Assembly (NCBI RefSeq): GCF_004923295.1
Contig: NZ_CP039638.1
Location: 1-64,000, forward strand
DNA length: 64,000 nt
DNA from: Azospirillum sp. TSH100
GTDB taxonomy: Bacteria > Pseudomonadota > Alphaproteobacteria > Azospirillales > Azospirillaceae
Direction of reading: 5' to 3'
Below the pieces are notes generated by a model. That model was given only the letters and a program-made list of their open reading frames with translations, was not told the origin of the DNA and did not search any database. The translations under genes were made by a program, and so were the position numbers. Position 1 is the stretch's first letter, and each line of letters begins with the position of its first letter. Below, in pieces: positions 48,928 to 57,006 of this stretch.

Positions 48928-50093
48928 AGCTGCTGATCGCCGTCACCCATCTGCTCGGCACCGGCCATCTCAGCCGCGCGCTGGCCCTGGCCGAGGCCTT
49001 CTCCGCCCGTGGCTGGCGCGTCGATGTCGCCAGCGGCGGCCGCCCCGCTCCCCACCTCGAAACCGGCAACGCCACCCTGCACCAGCTGCCGCCCTTGGCG
49101 AGCGACGGCGCCGACTTCGCCACCCTGCTGGACGCTGACGGCCGCCCCGCCGATGCCGGCCTGTTCGCCGCGCGGCAGGCGATGCTGAGCAGCCTGCTCG
49201 ACAGCCTTCGCCCCGACGTCCTCATCACCGAGCTTTTCCCCTTCGGCCGCCGCGCGCTGGCCGCCGAGTTCGACGCCCTGCTGCAACGCGCCCGCAGCCT
49301 GCCGCGCCCGCCGCTGACGCTGGCGTCGGTCCGCGACATCCTGGCCCCGCCCTCCAAGCCCAAGCGCGTGGCCGAGACCGAAAGCCGGCTTCTGCGCTTC
49401 TACGACGGCGTGCTGGTCCATTCCGACGAAGCCCTGATCCCGCTGGAGGACAGCTGGCCGCTGACCCCGGCGATGAAGCCGCTTCTGCGCTACACCGGCT
49501 TCGTCGTCCCGGCGCCACCCGCTCCCGACGACGGCACGGACGGCAATGCCGAGATCCTGGTCACCGCCGGCGGCGGCCCGGTCGGCCGCCCGGTCTTCGA
49601 GGCCGCCGCCCGCTGCGCAGCCCTGGGCGCCACATCCGGCGCCGCCTCCGACGCCCTGCCGCAGCGCTGGCGCCTGCTGGTGGCGAAGGGCGACGCCGCC
49701 CTGGCCGACCGGCTGCGCGCCATGGCCCCGCCCGACCGCCTGCTGGTCGAGCCGGTGCGTCCCGATTTCCGCGCCCTGCTGGGCCGGGCAGCCGCCAGCG
49801 TCGGCCGCTGCGGCTACAACACCGCGCTCGACTGCCTGACCGCCGGCGTTCCCAGCGTCTTCTGCCCCTTCGAGGACGGCAAGGAGGTCGAGCAGACCAT
49901 CCGCGCCGCCATCCTGGCCCGCCAGCCCGGCATCGCCACCCTGCGCGAGGCCAACCTCACCCCCGAAAGCCTCGCCCAGGCGTTGCGGTCGGTGCTGGGT
50001 GCCCGGATTCCACCGCTCTCCCCCGCTTCGCTGGCCGGTGCCGCGCGCAGCGTGGAGATCGTCGAAGCCATGCTGGCGGAGAAGACGCCATGA
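48924..50093 (+). CDS. MurG-like GT-B glycosyltransferase
   Basis: The protein has 389 residues. LIAVTHLLGTGHLSRALALA is the glycine-rich loop seen also in the first gene of the unit, and VTAGGGPVGRPVFEAAARC with SVGRCGYNTALDCLTAGVPS forms the donor-sugar site. Its resemblance to the gene at 44500 suggests the two act on related linkages. ATGA overlaps on both sides. Confidence 0.83.
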   Translation: MKLLIAVTHLLGTGHLSRALALAEAFSARGWRVDVASGGRPAPHLETGNATLHQLPPLASDGADFATLLDADGRPADAGLFAARQAMLSSLLDSLRPDVLITELFPFGRRALAAEFDALLQRARSLPRPPLTLASVRDILAPPSKPKRVAETESRLLRFYDGVLVHSDEALIPLEDSWPLTPAMKPLLRYTGFVVPAPPAPDDGTDGNAEILVTAGGGPVGRPVFEAAARCAALGATSGAASDALPQRWRLLVAKGDAALADRLRAMAPPDRLLVEPVRPDFRALLGRAAASVGRCGYNTALDCLTAGVPSVFCPFEDGKEVEQTIRAAILARQPGIATLREANLTPESLAQALRSVLGARIPPLSPASLAGAARSVEIVEAMLAEKTP

Positions 50094-50854
50094 CGAGCTG
50101 GACCGCCCAAAACTGGACCGCGGTAAACGATGAACTCGCCCGCTGGACCGACCTCGGCCGCCGCTGCCCCCTCTGGCTGCGCGACGACGACGCGGTCGCC
50201 GCCAGCCCGCAGCTTGACCAACTGCTGATGCGCTGCGCCCAGGCGAACATCCCGCTCGGCCTCGCCGTCATCCCGGCCGACGCCGGACCGTCGCTCGTCG
50301 AAGCCCTCGCCGGCCACGCCCACGTCACCCCGCTGGTCCATGGCTGGTCCCACACCGACCACGCCGCCCCCGGCAGGAAGAAGTGCGAATTCGGCCCCGA
50401 ACGTCCGCCCGGGGTCCGCCAAGCTGAAGCCGAACGCGGCCTGTCCACCCTGCGCGCCCTGTTCGGCGACCGCCTGCTGCCGCTGTTCGTCCCGCCCTGG
50501 AACCGCATGGCCTCCGACATGCCTGCCTGTCTGGCCGCCGCCGGCTACCGCGCCGTCTCCGCCTTCGGCCCCTCTCCGGAGCCGCGTGACGGCATTGCCT
50601 GGGTCAACACCCACCTCGACCTGATCGACTGGCGCGGCAGCCGCTCCGCCGTGCCGCTGGACGCGCTGCTCGACCTGCTGTGCCGCGAGCTGCGCGACCG
50701 GCGGGAGGGACGCCGCACCCCCAACGAGCCCATCGGCCTGCTGACCCATCACCGCGTGCACGACGCGGCGATCTGGGAATTGCTGGACCGCCTGCTTGAC
50801 CGGCTGGCGGGGCATCCGGCGCTGGAGTGGCCGGCGGTCGGCAGCCTGGGGTGA
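50090..50854 (+). CDS. polysaccharide deacetylase-like protein
   Basis: The protein has 254 residues. CPLWLRDDDAVAASPQLDQL has the D-D metal-binding pair of NodB-fold enzymes, VTPLVHGWSHTDH the H-x-x-x-H-like motif, and LFVPPWNRM the later P-P-W-N motif of the DUF2334-like branch. It would remove an acetyl group from a glycan made by the upstream enzymes. It lacks a signal peptide, so action on a lipid-linked intermediate in the cytoplasm is more likely. Last gene of the unit. Confidence 0.8.
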   Translation: MTSWTAQNWTAVNDELARWTDLGRRCPLWLRDDDAVAASPQLDQLLMRCAQANIPLGLAVIPADAGPSLVEALAGHAHVTPLVHGWSHTDHAAPGRKKCEFGPERPPGVRQAEAERGLSTLRALFGDRLLPLFVPPWNRMASDMPACLAAAGYRAVSAFGPSPEPRDGIAWVNTHLDLIDWRGSRSAVPLDALLDLLCRELRDRREGRRTPNEPIGLLTHHRVHDAAIWELLDRLLDRLAGHPALEWPAVGSLG

Positions 50855-50897
50855 CCGCATAACCGAGATTATAAACCCCTCTCTCACCTACTGGAAC

Positions 50898-50926
50898 TTG
50901 ACGAAAGCCGCAAACAGACCTACCTC
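50898..50926 (+). promoter_or_regulatory. possible promoter of the candidate RNA
   Basis: TTGACG at 50898-50903, a 17-base spacer and TACCTC at 50921-50926. The -35 box is good and the -10 box is weak. Confidence 0.3.
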
Positions 50927-50929
50927 TTT

Positions 50930-51105
50930 GATAGCGCCAAGTTGTTGAGGGTCGCGCGCGGATGCGCAGATAGGGTGGATACCCTTGCGAACCAAACAAT
51001 GGTAGCTGGAGCTAGTCGGGAGGACCTGACTAACGGGGCAAAGCGGGCCTGGATGGGTCGCAGCTAGCGCTTGTCAAAACAAGCGTCGGCAGCGGCCTTT
51101 TTTAA
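50930..51105 (+). ncRNA. candidate structured RNA of unknown class
   Basis: About 175 non-coding bases contain many short self-complementary segments in a row: GCGC-GCGGAT-GCGC, GGGT-GGAT-ACCC, TAGCT-GG-AGCTA, TAGTC and GACTA around ten bases, and a final CGCTTGT-CAAA-ACAAGCG. A T-run closes it. No open frame crosses it. I could not match it to 6S, tmRNA, SRP, RNase P or a c-di-GMP riboswitch from their conserved cores. It could be a free small RNA or a leader of the 48-codon frame that follows. Confidence 0.45.
51064..51104 (+). terminator. intrinsic terminator candidate of the structured RNA
   Basis: A perfect 7-base stem CGCTTGT/ACAAGCG with loop CAAA, an outer GCT/AGC pairing, then GGCC and six T (51098-51103). 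Confidence 0.5.
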
Positions 51106-51155
51106 TTGGCTAAAGTGGCGCTTCCGTCGGTCCCTCATTCCGAAAGGCCACACCT

Positions 51156-51302
51156 ATGTCCATTCTCCTGCGCGCTTTTGCACGCCATCTGCCCGCTTGT
51201 CTGACGGCTCTGGTCGTTATTCTTCTTGGCATCGGCGTTCTTGATCCACGCCCTCTCGTGCAAGTCCTAGAGGCAGCGTCGCCACTAATCACACGGCATT
51301 GA
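51156..51302 (+). CDS. 48-residue hydrophobic micro-protein
   Basis: ATG 51156 to TGA 51302 encodes 48 residues: a basic start (MSILLRAFARHLPACL), one membrane-type helix (TALVVILLGIGVL) and a short tail ending in ITRH. AAAGG lies 9 bases upstream. The shape is that of small membrane toxins or regulatory peptides, but similar frames can arise by chance at this length. It lies between the candidate RNA and the HigA-like gene, where a HigB toxin gene would normally be found. Confidence 0.35.
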   Translation: MSILLRAFARHLPACLTALVVILLGIGVLDPRPLVQVLEAASPLITRH

Positions 51303-51343
51303 CTCAGCTGGAATATTCGAGCGGGCAGACTGGAGAGCATCTG

Positions 51344-51718
51344 ATGGATCTGAAGCCGATCAAGACCGATGCCGACTTCCGCACCGCTCTCGCCGAGATC
51401 GAAGCTCTGTGGGATGCGGAACCCGATACTCCCGACGGTGACCGTCTCGACCTTCTGGTGATGCTGGTCGAAGCCTACGAGCGGCGGCATCACCCGATGC
51501 CGCCCGCCGATCCCATCGCCGCCATCGAATTCATGATGGAACAGCGCGGCCTGACACGCGCCGATCTGGAACCGATCATCGGCTCCAGCGGCCGCGTCTC
51601 GGAGGTTCTCAGCCGCCGCCGCGCCTTGTCCCTGTCGATGATCCGCCGCCTGTCGGAAGAGCTTCGCATTCCGGCGGAAATCCTGATCCAGCCCTATGAC
51701 CTGATGCGGGCCGCCTGA
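51344..51718 (+). CDS. HigA-like antitoxin/transcriptional regulator without a HigB partner
   Basis: The protein has 124 residues. MDLKPIKTDADFRTALAEIE begins the COG5499-type HigA N-terminus, and a helix-turn-helix is at ADLEPIIGSSGRVSEVLSRR. Family members usually follow a HigB/RelE-type RNase gene by a few bases. No HigB-like sequence can be read in any frame of 50855-51343, so this copy seems to be an orphan or partner of something else. GGAGAG precedes ATG 51344; a longer TTG-started frame is less likely. Confidence 0.82.
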   Translation: MDLKPIKTDADFRTALAEIEALWDAEPDTPDGDRLDLLVMLVEAYERRHHPMPPADPIAAIEFMMEQRGLTRADLEPIIGSSGRVSEVLSRRRALSLSMIRRLSEELRIPAEILIQPYDLMRAA

Positions 51719-51722
51719 ACGC

Positions 51723-51757
51723 AAAAAAACCGGCCCGCGCCTTTCGACACGGACCGG
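51723..51757 (-). terminator. intrinsic terminator of the GH5 gene
   Basis: On the minus strand CCGGTCCG and CGGGCCGG form an 8-base stem (one G-T pair) directly followed by seven T. It lies about 30 bases past the GH5 stop. Confidence 0.75.
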
Positions 51758-51785
51758 CCCCATTCTGCGGTAGAAGCGCCGCCCC

Positions 51786-54161
51786 TTACGCCGCGTGGTC
51801 GGTGATGAAACCGGTGGCGGTGCCCAGGTTGGCGGTGCCGTGGGTCAGGTGCAGCAGGAAGTTCTCCGTGCCCTCATTGGCGTTGTTGTCGCCGTTGATG
51901 TGGACGGTGACCGTCTTGGTGGTCTCGCCCGGCTGGAAGGTCAGGCTGCCATGGGCGGCGGTGTAGTCGCTGCCGGCCTTGGCGGTGCCGTCCTCGGTGG
52001 CGTACTCGATGGTGGTGGCGGTGGTGACCGCCTTCGCCAGCTGCACGGTGAACACCGCCTCGTCGCTGCCGGCAACCGTGCCGGAGCTGCCGGAATTGGC
52101 CGCCAGGCCCGCCTTGATGATGTTCATCTTGGTCGGGTCGACGGTCTTGTAATCGTCCTGCAGCAGGCCGCCGACGTCGCCCGATTCCGGCGTCCAGGCC
52201 CAGTAGGTCCAGTTCATGCCCTGCTGGCCGGCGGCCAGATCGCTCTTGCCGTCCAGGTTCCAGTCGCCGTTCATGTACTTGATCAGCGTACTGGCCCAGG
52301 TCTGCTCGGCGGCGCTGTGCATCTGGCCGCCGAACTCGCCGACCAGGATCGGGGCGATGTTGTTCTTGTAGATGTAGCCCCACATGCTGTCGTACTGGGC
52401 CGGCAGGTTGTTCGGATAGTTCGGATCCGACAGCCAGCTGAACTGCCCGACGCTCTGGCCGTAGGCGTGCGGCGAATAGACCAGCTTGTTCGGCACGTCG
52501 AACTCGATGGGATGGTTCTTCACGCCGGCCAGCGTGCTGCTCCACTCCGTGCCCTCGACCAGCAGCAGCCAGTCCTTGTTGACCGACTGGACGGCGTTGC
52601 CGATGCGCTCGGCCGCCGCGGCCCAGTCGGTGGCCTTGTTGCCGTCACCCCAGGTGGCGGACACGCTCGGCTCGTTGTGCAGGTCGGCGCCGATCACCGC
52701 GTCGTTGCCGGCATAGCGCTTGGCCAGCGTCTGCCAGTGGTCGATCACCGTCGATTCCGGGTTCTTGTCGGTGTACCACAGGCCATGCTCGTTGGTGCCG
52801 GCGCCGCCGTCGTTGCGGTGGTGGTCGAGGATCACCTTGATGCCGTTCTTGCCGGCGTAATCGATGACCTTGTCATAGACCTCCAGCCGGGTCAGGCCCT
52901 TCAGGTCCGGGTTCTTCGAGTAGTCGATGCCGTTGGTGACGGTGCTGCTGTCGAAGATGTCGTCGGCCCAGGTCAGGCGGATGACGTTGAAGCCCAGGTC
53001 CTTCATGCTGTCGATGTGGTGCTGGTAGCTGTCGGCCCACAGCCCCGACGGCACGTAGTTGTAGCCCTCGCCGCCGAACCAGTTCACACCGGTCAGCCGG
53101 ACGTTGTTGCCGCTCTCGTCGACGATCTGGTTGCCGTTGGTGTGCAGGAAGCCGTTGATCGAGCTGCTGCTCTTCACCATGCCCGGATCGGACACCGTGA
53201 CATTGCCGACCGTCAGCGACAGTGAGGCGTTGCCGGTCGAACCGCCGGTGCTGCCACCCGTGGAGCCGCCGCTGGTTCCACCCTTGCCCGCGTCGGTGGT
53301 CCCGCCCGTCGAGCCCCCCGTCGACCCGGTCGAGGCGGCGAAATGGCTGGCATCCAGCTTGGCGGTCAGCGTCGAGTCCCAGTAGAGGTCGGTGGTGGCG
53401 CCCAGGTCGGCGCCGTCGGCGGTGCGGTGGACCGACATGGCGGCGTCGGTGGCGGCCACGGTCTTGCCGTCGACGCTGACGCTGTGGACATACAGGTTGC
53501 GGTCGGCGCCGCCGATGACGCCGTCATTGTCGTACTTCACCTCGACCGCGTGGGCCTTGCCCTGCGCCAGATCGGCGGTGAACTTGTAATCCTTGGCCTC
53601 GGTACCGGTGGCCGTGCCTTCGCCGATCTGCTTGCCATCGACCAGCACGGTGAAGTGCGCGCCGACACCGCCCGCCTCGCTGCCGGCGGCATTCACGGTG
53701 ATGACGTTCTGGGCGGTGCCGGCGGCGGGGGCGGCCGGCGCGATGGCCGGAGCCGTGGTCTGGGTGCCGCCGTAATAGCCGGCGGGGGTGCTGAAGGTCA
53801 GCGCGCCGTCCCACCACATGGCTTCCTGGCCGGCCTGGGTCGGCGCCGGGGCGGCATCGTCATGGCGCTCATAGATGGCGTCGGTCGGCTTCAGCGTGTG
53901 GCCGTTGACCTCGATCGACTGGACGTAAAGGTCGCGATAGGCGCTGGTCGCGGTGTCGTTGTCGTAAACGACCTGGATCTTGTGCGCCGTGTTCGCCGCA
54001 AGGTCGGCGGTGAAGCTGTATGCCTTCGACGAGGGGGCGGCCGCATTGGCAGAACCGACCTCCTGACCATCCACCAGCAGCTTGAAATGCGGCGCGACGC
54101 CATCCAGGGATTGGCCGTAGGCGTTGACGACGATCTTGCTCGGCGCGGTGGTCGTGCTCAT
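51786..54161 (-). CDS. GH5 family glycosidase (cellulase-like) with two Ca-type CBMs and a Calx-beta domain
   Basis: The protein has 791 residues. Two similar modules at about 1-115 and 150-265 (IVVNAYGQSLDGVAPHFKLL; ITVNAAGSEAGGVGAHFTVL) look like calcium-dependent xylan-binding CBM60-type domains. A Gly/Ser/Thr linker follows. The GH5 barrel (about 325-690) has LTGVNWFGGEGYNYVPSGLW, acid/base Glu497 in DLHNEPS and nucleophile Glu609 in LVGEFGG. A Calx-beta module (about 695-790; YTAAHGSLTFQPGETTKTVT) ends it. There is no Sec signal peptide; start MSTTTAPSKIVV is hydrophilic. With Ca-binding modules this suggests type I secretion, although no RTX nonapeptides or exporter are visible. AGGA precedes the ATG. 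Confidence 0.92.
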   Translation of the reverse strand: MSTTTAPSKIVVNAYGQSLDGVAPHFKLLVDGQEVGSANAAAPSSKAYSFTADLAANTAHKIQVVYDNDTATSAYRDLYVQSIEVNGHTLKPTDAIYERHDDAAPAPTQAGQEAMWWDGALTFSTPAGYYGGTQTTAPAIAPAAPAAGTAQNVITVNAAGSEAGGVGAHFTVLVDGKQIGEGTATGTEAKDYKFTADLAQGKAHAVEVKYDNDGVIGGADRNLYVHSVSVDGKTVAATDAAMSVHRTADGADLGATTDLYWDSTLTAKLDASHFAASTGSTGGSTGGTTDAGKGGTSGGSTGGSTGGSTGNASLSLTVGNVTVSDPGMVKSSSSINGFLHTNGNQIVDESGNNVRLTGVNWFGGEGYNYVPSGLWADSYQHHIDSMKDLGFNVIRLTWADDIFDSSTVTNGIDYSKNPDLKGLTRLEVYDKVIDYAGKNGIKVILDHHRNDGGAGTNEHGLWYTDKNPESTVIDHWQTLAKRYAGNDAVIGADLHNEPSVSATWGDGNKATDWAAAAERIGNAVQSVNKDWLLLVEGTEWSSTLAGVKNHPIEFDVPNKLVYSPHAYGQSVGQFSWLSDPNYPNNLPAQYDSMWGYIYKNNIAPILVGEFGGQMHSAAEQTWASTLIKYMNGDWNLDGKSDLAAGQQGMNWTYWAWTPESGDVGGLLQDDYKTVDPTKMNIIKAGLAANSGSSGTVAGSDEAVFTVQLAKAVTTATTIEYATEDGTAKAGSDYTAAHGSLTFQPGETTKTVTVHINGDNNANEGTENFLLHLTHGTANLGTATGFITDHAA

Positions 54162-54720
54162 GACTTCGATCCTATGTCCGTTGCGTTGAAGCCATGCTGG
54201 GGCTTCAATGGTTAACGAAACCTTTCCAAATCCGGTTAACTTTTCTCGAACCTTGTGGCAAATTTGGCCCAGCCCGTCACAGGGGCGTTCAAGGGGCAGG
54301 GATCAAGGCGGCGAACTATATCCCATCATGGTCACAGGCTTTCGCACAACGAAGACAGTCCTCCTTCCATAAGTCCAATATCTACTTTCCTTTTCCTGAC
54401 TTTACAAAGTCAATCTCGAAAGACATAGACGCGCAAATCCGATGCCACCCTCATGATTACGCATCATTATTCCAAAAAATACCGCGAGATGATGACAGAT
54501 ATGAGTCTCATATACTGATACACTCGCGCACTGGATTGATAGACACCTGTCACGCTGAATTACGGCCGTGGGGGTAAGACGAAATCGCAAACGGCCTTTT
54601 TCGCCGGCAAAAAAGTTAACGTTCGTGAGGTGGTGGCGTCGCGTGGCAACAGCATTGGGTCATATATTAAAGGATTATATTCCGTTTTGGCAACCTCATC
54701 CGGGCGCCGTCACCCCGGGG
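54162..54720. other. AT-richer non-coding stretch
   Basis: About 560 bases without a supported gene, clearly richer in A/T than the rest. It holds the GH5 promoter and leader, with a 23-base inverted repeat (TTGAAGCC/GGCTTCAA, 54186-54208) and two GGTTAAC copies at 54210 and 54234. Open frames here have codon use unlike real genes in the window. No transposon ends are visible. Confidence 0.55.
54186..54208. promoter_or_regulatory. inverted repeat in the GH5 leader
   Basis: TTGAAGCC, a 7-base centre and GGCTTCAA form a perfect 8-base inverted repeat 25 bases upstream of the GH5 start. It could be an operator or an RNA hairpin near the ribosome site. Confidence 0.4.
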
Positions 54721-55344
54721 TCACTCCGGGACGAGGGCGGCGGCCTGACGGTCCCGGGCGCATCCGCTCCTGGACAGCTCCGCCTTCACCGTCGCCCTGT
54801 CCGTCCCGCTGCGGTTCTGGCTCATCTTCCGCTTGGCGTCGATCCGGGTGATCGGCAGCCGCACACCGACGATGCCGCGCAACTGCGCCCGGATGAAGTC
54901 GGGCGGAGCATCGCCAACCGCCCAGGGCTGCGGGCGCGACGCCTCGTGGAGGTCGGTCAGGCGCGTCACGACATCGAGCAGCCGGTCGGCATCCTCGAAG
55001 AACTCGACCGGACCATAGGCGTGGACCGCCACATAGTTCCAGGTCGGAACCACCTTGCCGTCCCGGCTCTTGCTCTCGTACCAGGACGGGGTGACATAGG
55101 CGTCCGGCCCCATGAAGATCGCCAGGGCCTCCGCCGCCGGCGTCTCCCGCCATTGCGGGTTCGCCTTCGCCACATGACCGTAGAGCGTGCCCATTTCGCC
55201 CTCGTCGGCGGCGAGGAACAGGGGCAGGGGGGTGCACAGCAATCCGCCGGCCACGCTGGTGACCAGATTGGCGAGTCCGGCCGCCCGCATCGTCTCGTGG
55301 ATGAAGGGCAGGTCGGTCTCGCGGAACGCGGCGGGGATGTACAT
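54721..55344 (-). CDS. FMN-binding negative transcriptional regulator-like protein (PaiB family)
   Basis: The protein has 207 residues, the usual PaiB length. It starts MYIPAAFRETDLPFIHETMR; VTPSWYESKSRDGKVVPTWN and YVAVHAYGPVEFFED are the family core (the P-x-W-Y-x-x-K motif and split-barrel strands). PaiB was named for a role in protease and sporulation control in Bacillus, but the fold is that of FMN/PNP-oxidase-like proteins. GGAGACCCGA precedes the ATG. The gene is divergent from a MocR regulator across a 99-base gap with a clear inverted repeat. A vitamin B6 or FMN-linked job is likely. Confidence 0.88.
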   Translation of the reverse strand: MYIPAAFRETDLPFIHETMRAAGLANLVTSVAGGLLCTPLPLFLAADEGEMGTLYGHVAKANPQWRETPAAEALAIFMGPDAYVTPSWYESKSRDGKVVPTWNYVAVHAYGPVEFFEDADRLLDVVTRLTDLHEASRPQPWAVGDAPPDFIRAQLRGIVGVRLPITRIDAKRKMSQNRSGTDRATVKAELSRSGCARDRQAAALVPE

Positions 55345-55392
55345 TCGGGTCTCCGTACCGAGGTGAAGTGTCTCGGATGGAGTTTCCGCGAA

Positions 55393-55441
55393 AACTGGCC
55401 CACACTGAACGGCCAGTTCCCCACTTTCCGACCGGTCCAGT
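55393..55441. promoter_or_regulatory. MocR-type operator between the PaiB-like and MocR genes
   Basis: AACTGGCC (55393-55400) and GGCCAGTT (55411-55418) are perfect inverted arms 10 bases apart. A third, imperfect half-site GGTCCAGT (55434-55441) follows next to the MocR start. Such repeated sites are usual targets of dimeric MocR proteins. Confidence 0.6.
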
Positions 55442-55443
55442 CG

Positions 55444-57006
55444 ATGTCCACGCTTTCGCAACCGGATGGGGTCAGGACCATCACGTCCCGGATCGGCGAC
55501 GCGATCAGGGCCCAGATCGCCGACGGCGTTTATCCGCCCGGCGCGCGCCTGCCGTCGTCGCGCGCGCTTGCCGCCGACCTCGGCGTGTCCCGCACGACGG
55601 TGACGGCCGCCTATGAGCAGCTCGCCGCCGAGGGCTATCTGGAGGTGAGGCAGGGCGCGAGACCACAGGTCCCAAAAGGCCTGAGACTGGCTGGCCAAAG
55701 ACCCGATGACCTGAGACCCGGCGACCTGAAAACGGCACAGCCGGACACCGGCGCGCCTCCGCCCCGGCTCTCGCAGTTCGGGCTGCGGCTGGCCGGCCTT
55801 CCGTTCCAGCATCCCGCGGAAGCCGGCGCGGCTGTCATCGACTTCCGCTATGGCGAACTCGCCGCATCGGACTTCCCCACCCTGACCTGGAAGCGGGCGG
55901 TCGATGCCGCCATCCTGTGCCGTCCCTCCCGCCTGCGCTACGGCGATCCGTCCGGCTCGCCCGAGCTCCGCTCGGCCTTGCAGGCCTATCTCTGGCGGGC
56001 GCGCGGGCTGCGCTGCGATCCCGACCAGATCATCGTGGTGAACGGGTCGCAGCAGGGTCTCGACCTCTGCGTACGGTTGCTGCTCGATTCCGGAGAGCCG
56101 GCGGTCATCGAGGATCCCTGCTATGCGGCGGCGCGCGACATCCTCGTCGCCACCGGCGCCCGCCTGATCCCGCGGATGGTGGATCGGGAGGGCATGCGCA
56201 CGGACGGGCTGCCGCCGGCCCGTCTGGCCTATGTGACGCCGTCCCACCAGTTCCCGCTCGGCAGCGTCATGTCCGTCAGCCGCCGGCAGGATCTGCTGGC
56301 CTGGGCACGGGCCTGCGGGGCCTTCGTCATCGAGGATGACTATGACGGCGAGTATCGCTTCGACGTCGCCCCCATCCCCACCCTGCAAAGCCTGGATGGC
56401 GCCCCGGACGGAGGCGGAACCGTCATCTATCTCGGCACGGTGTCGAAGACGCTCTCGCCCGCCCTGCGGCTGGGCTATCTCGTGGTTCCGCGGCCGTTGA
56501 TCCAGGCCTTCCGCGCGGCGAAGCGGCTGGCGGACCGCCACACCCCGGCCCTGGAACAGAGCGCCCTGGCGGAACTGCTCGCCGGCGGCGCCTATGAACG
56601 GCACGTCCGGCGGGTGCGGCGGCGCAACGGCGAACGGCGGGCCACCCTGCTGGCAGCCTTGCGGACAAGGGTCGGCGACGGGGTCAGGATCGACGGCGCC
56701 GAGGCCGGGCTGCATGTCGTCGCCTGGCTCACCCGCTTTCCGCTGGAGCGCGAGGCCATGATCGTATCGGCGGCACGGACGGCGGGTGTGGGCGTCTACC
56801 CCATCACCCCGCTCTACGACCCGTCAGCCGTCTCCCACCGCCCGAACCATCCCGGTCTGGTGATCGGCTATGCCGGCCTGGAGGACCGCGAGATCGCCCA
56901 GGGGATCGAACGGCTGGGCACCGCCCTCGAATCTCTCGCCAAATCCCTGGCTGAAACCCCGGCCGATGAGGGCGCGCCGCTCAGCGCGCCTCCACCATGC
57001 CGATGA
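55444..57006 (+). CDS. MocR-family (GntR/aminotransferase) transcriptional regulator
   Basis: The protein has 520 residues. A GntR winged helix (IADGVYPPGARLPSSRALAA, DLGVSRTTVTAAYEQLAAEG) at about 1-75 is joined to a fold-type I aminotransferase-like domain. PLP contacts: VNGSQQGLDLCVRLLL, VIEDDYDGEYRFD, and the lysine in LGTVSKTLSPALRLGY. Such regulators respond to PLP or amino-acid ligands and often control a divergent gene, here the PaiB-like one. There is no strong ribosome site. The 3' end overlaps the convergent ABC gene by 26 bases. Confidence 0.9.
   Translation: MSTLSQPDGVRTITSRIGDAIRAQIADGVYPPGARLPSSRALAADLGVSRTTVTAAYEQLAAEGYLEVRQGARPQVPKGLRLAGQRPDDLRPGDLKTAQPDTGAPPPRLSQFGLRLAGLPFQHPAEAGAAVIDFRYGELAASDFPTLTWKRAVDAAILCRPSRLRYGDPSGSPELRSALQAYLWRARGLRCDPDQIIVVNGSQQGLDLCVRLLLDSGEPAVIEDPCYAAARDILVATGARLIPRMVDREGMRTDGLPPARLAYVTPSHQFPLGSVMSVSRRQDLLAWARACGAFVIEDDYDGEYRFDVAPIPTLQSLDGAPDGGGTVIYLGTVSKTLSPALRLGYLVVPRPLIQAFRAAKRLADRHTPALEQSALAELLAGGAYERHVRRVRRRNGERRATLLAALRTRVGDGVRIDGAEAGLHVVAWLTRFPLEREAMIVSAARTAGVGVYPITPLYDPSAVSHRPNHPGLVIGYAGLEDREIAQGIERLGTALESLAKSLAETPADEGAPLSAPPPCR

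Noticed and set aside
50930..51105. Assignment of the structured stretch to 6S RNA or a c-di-GMP riboswitch
   Set aside because: The length suits 6S and a GGGCAAAGC segment resembles part of the c-di-GMP-I core, but the other conserved parts are missing, so no class is given.
54210..54240. GGTTAAC pair as a CtrA binding site
   Set aside because: The spacing between the TTAA cores is 20 bases, not the 7 of the CtrA consensus.
54194..54577. 127-codon plus-strand frame in the AT-richer patch
   Set aside because: It overlaps the GH5 promoter and leader, has no ribosome site, no family similarity and codon use unlike true genes here.
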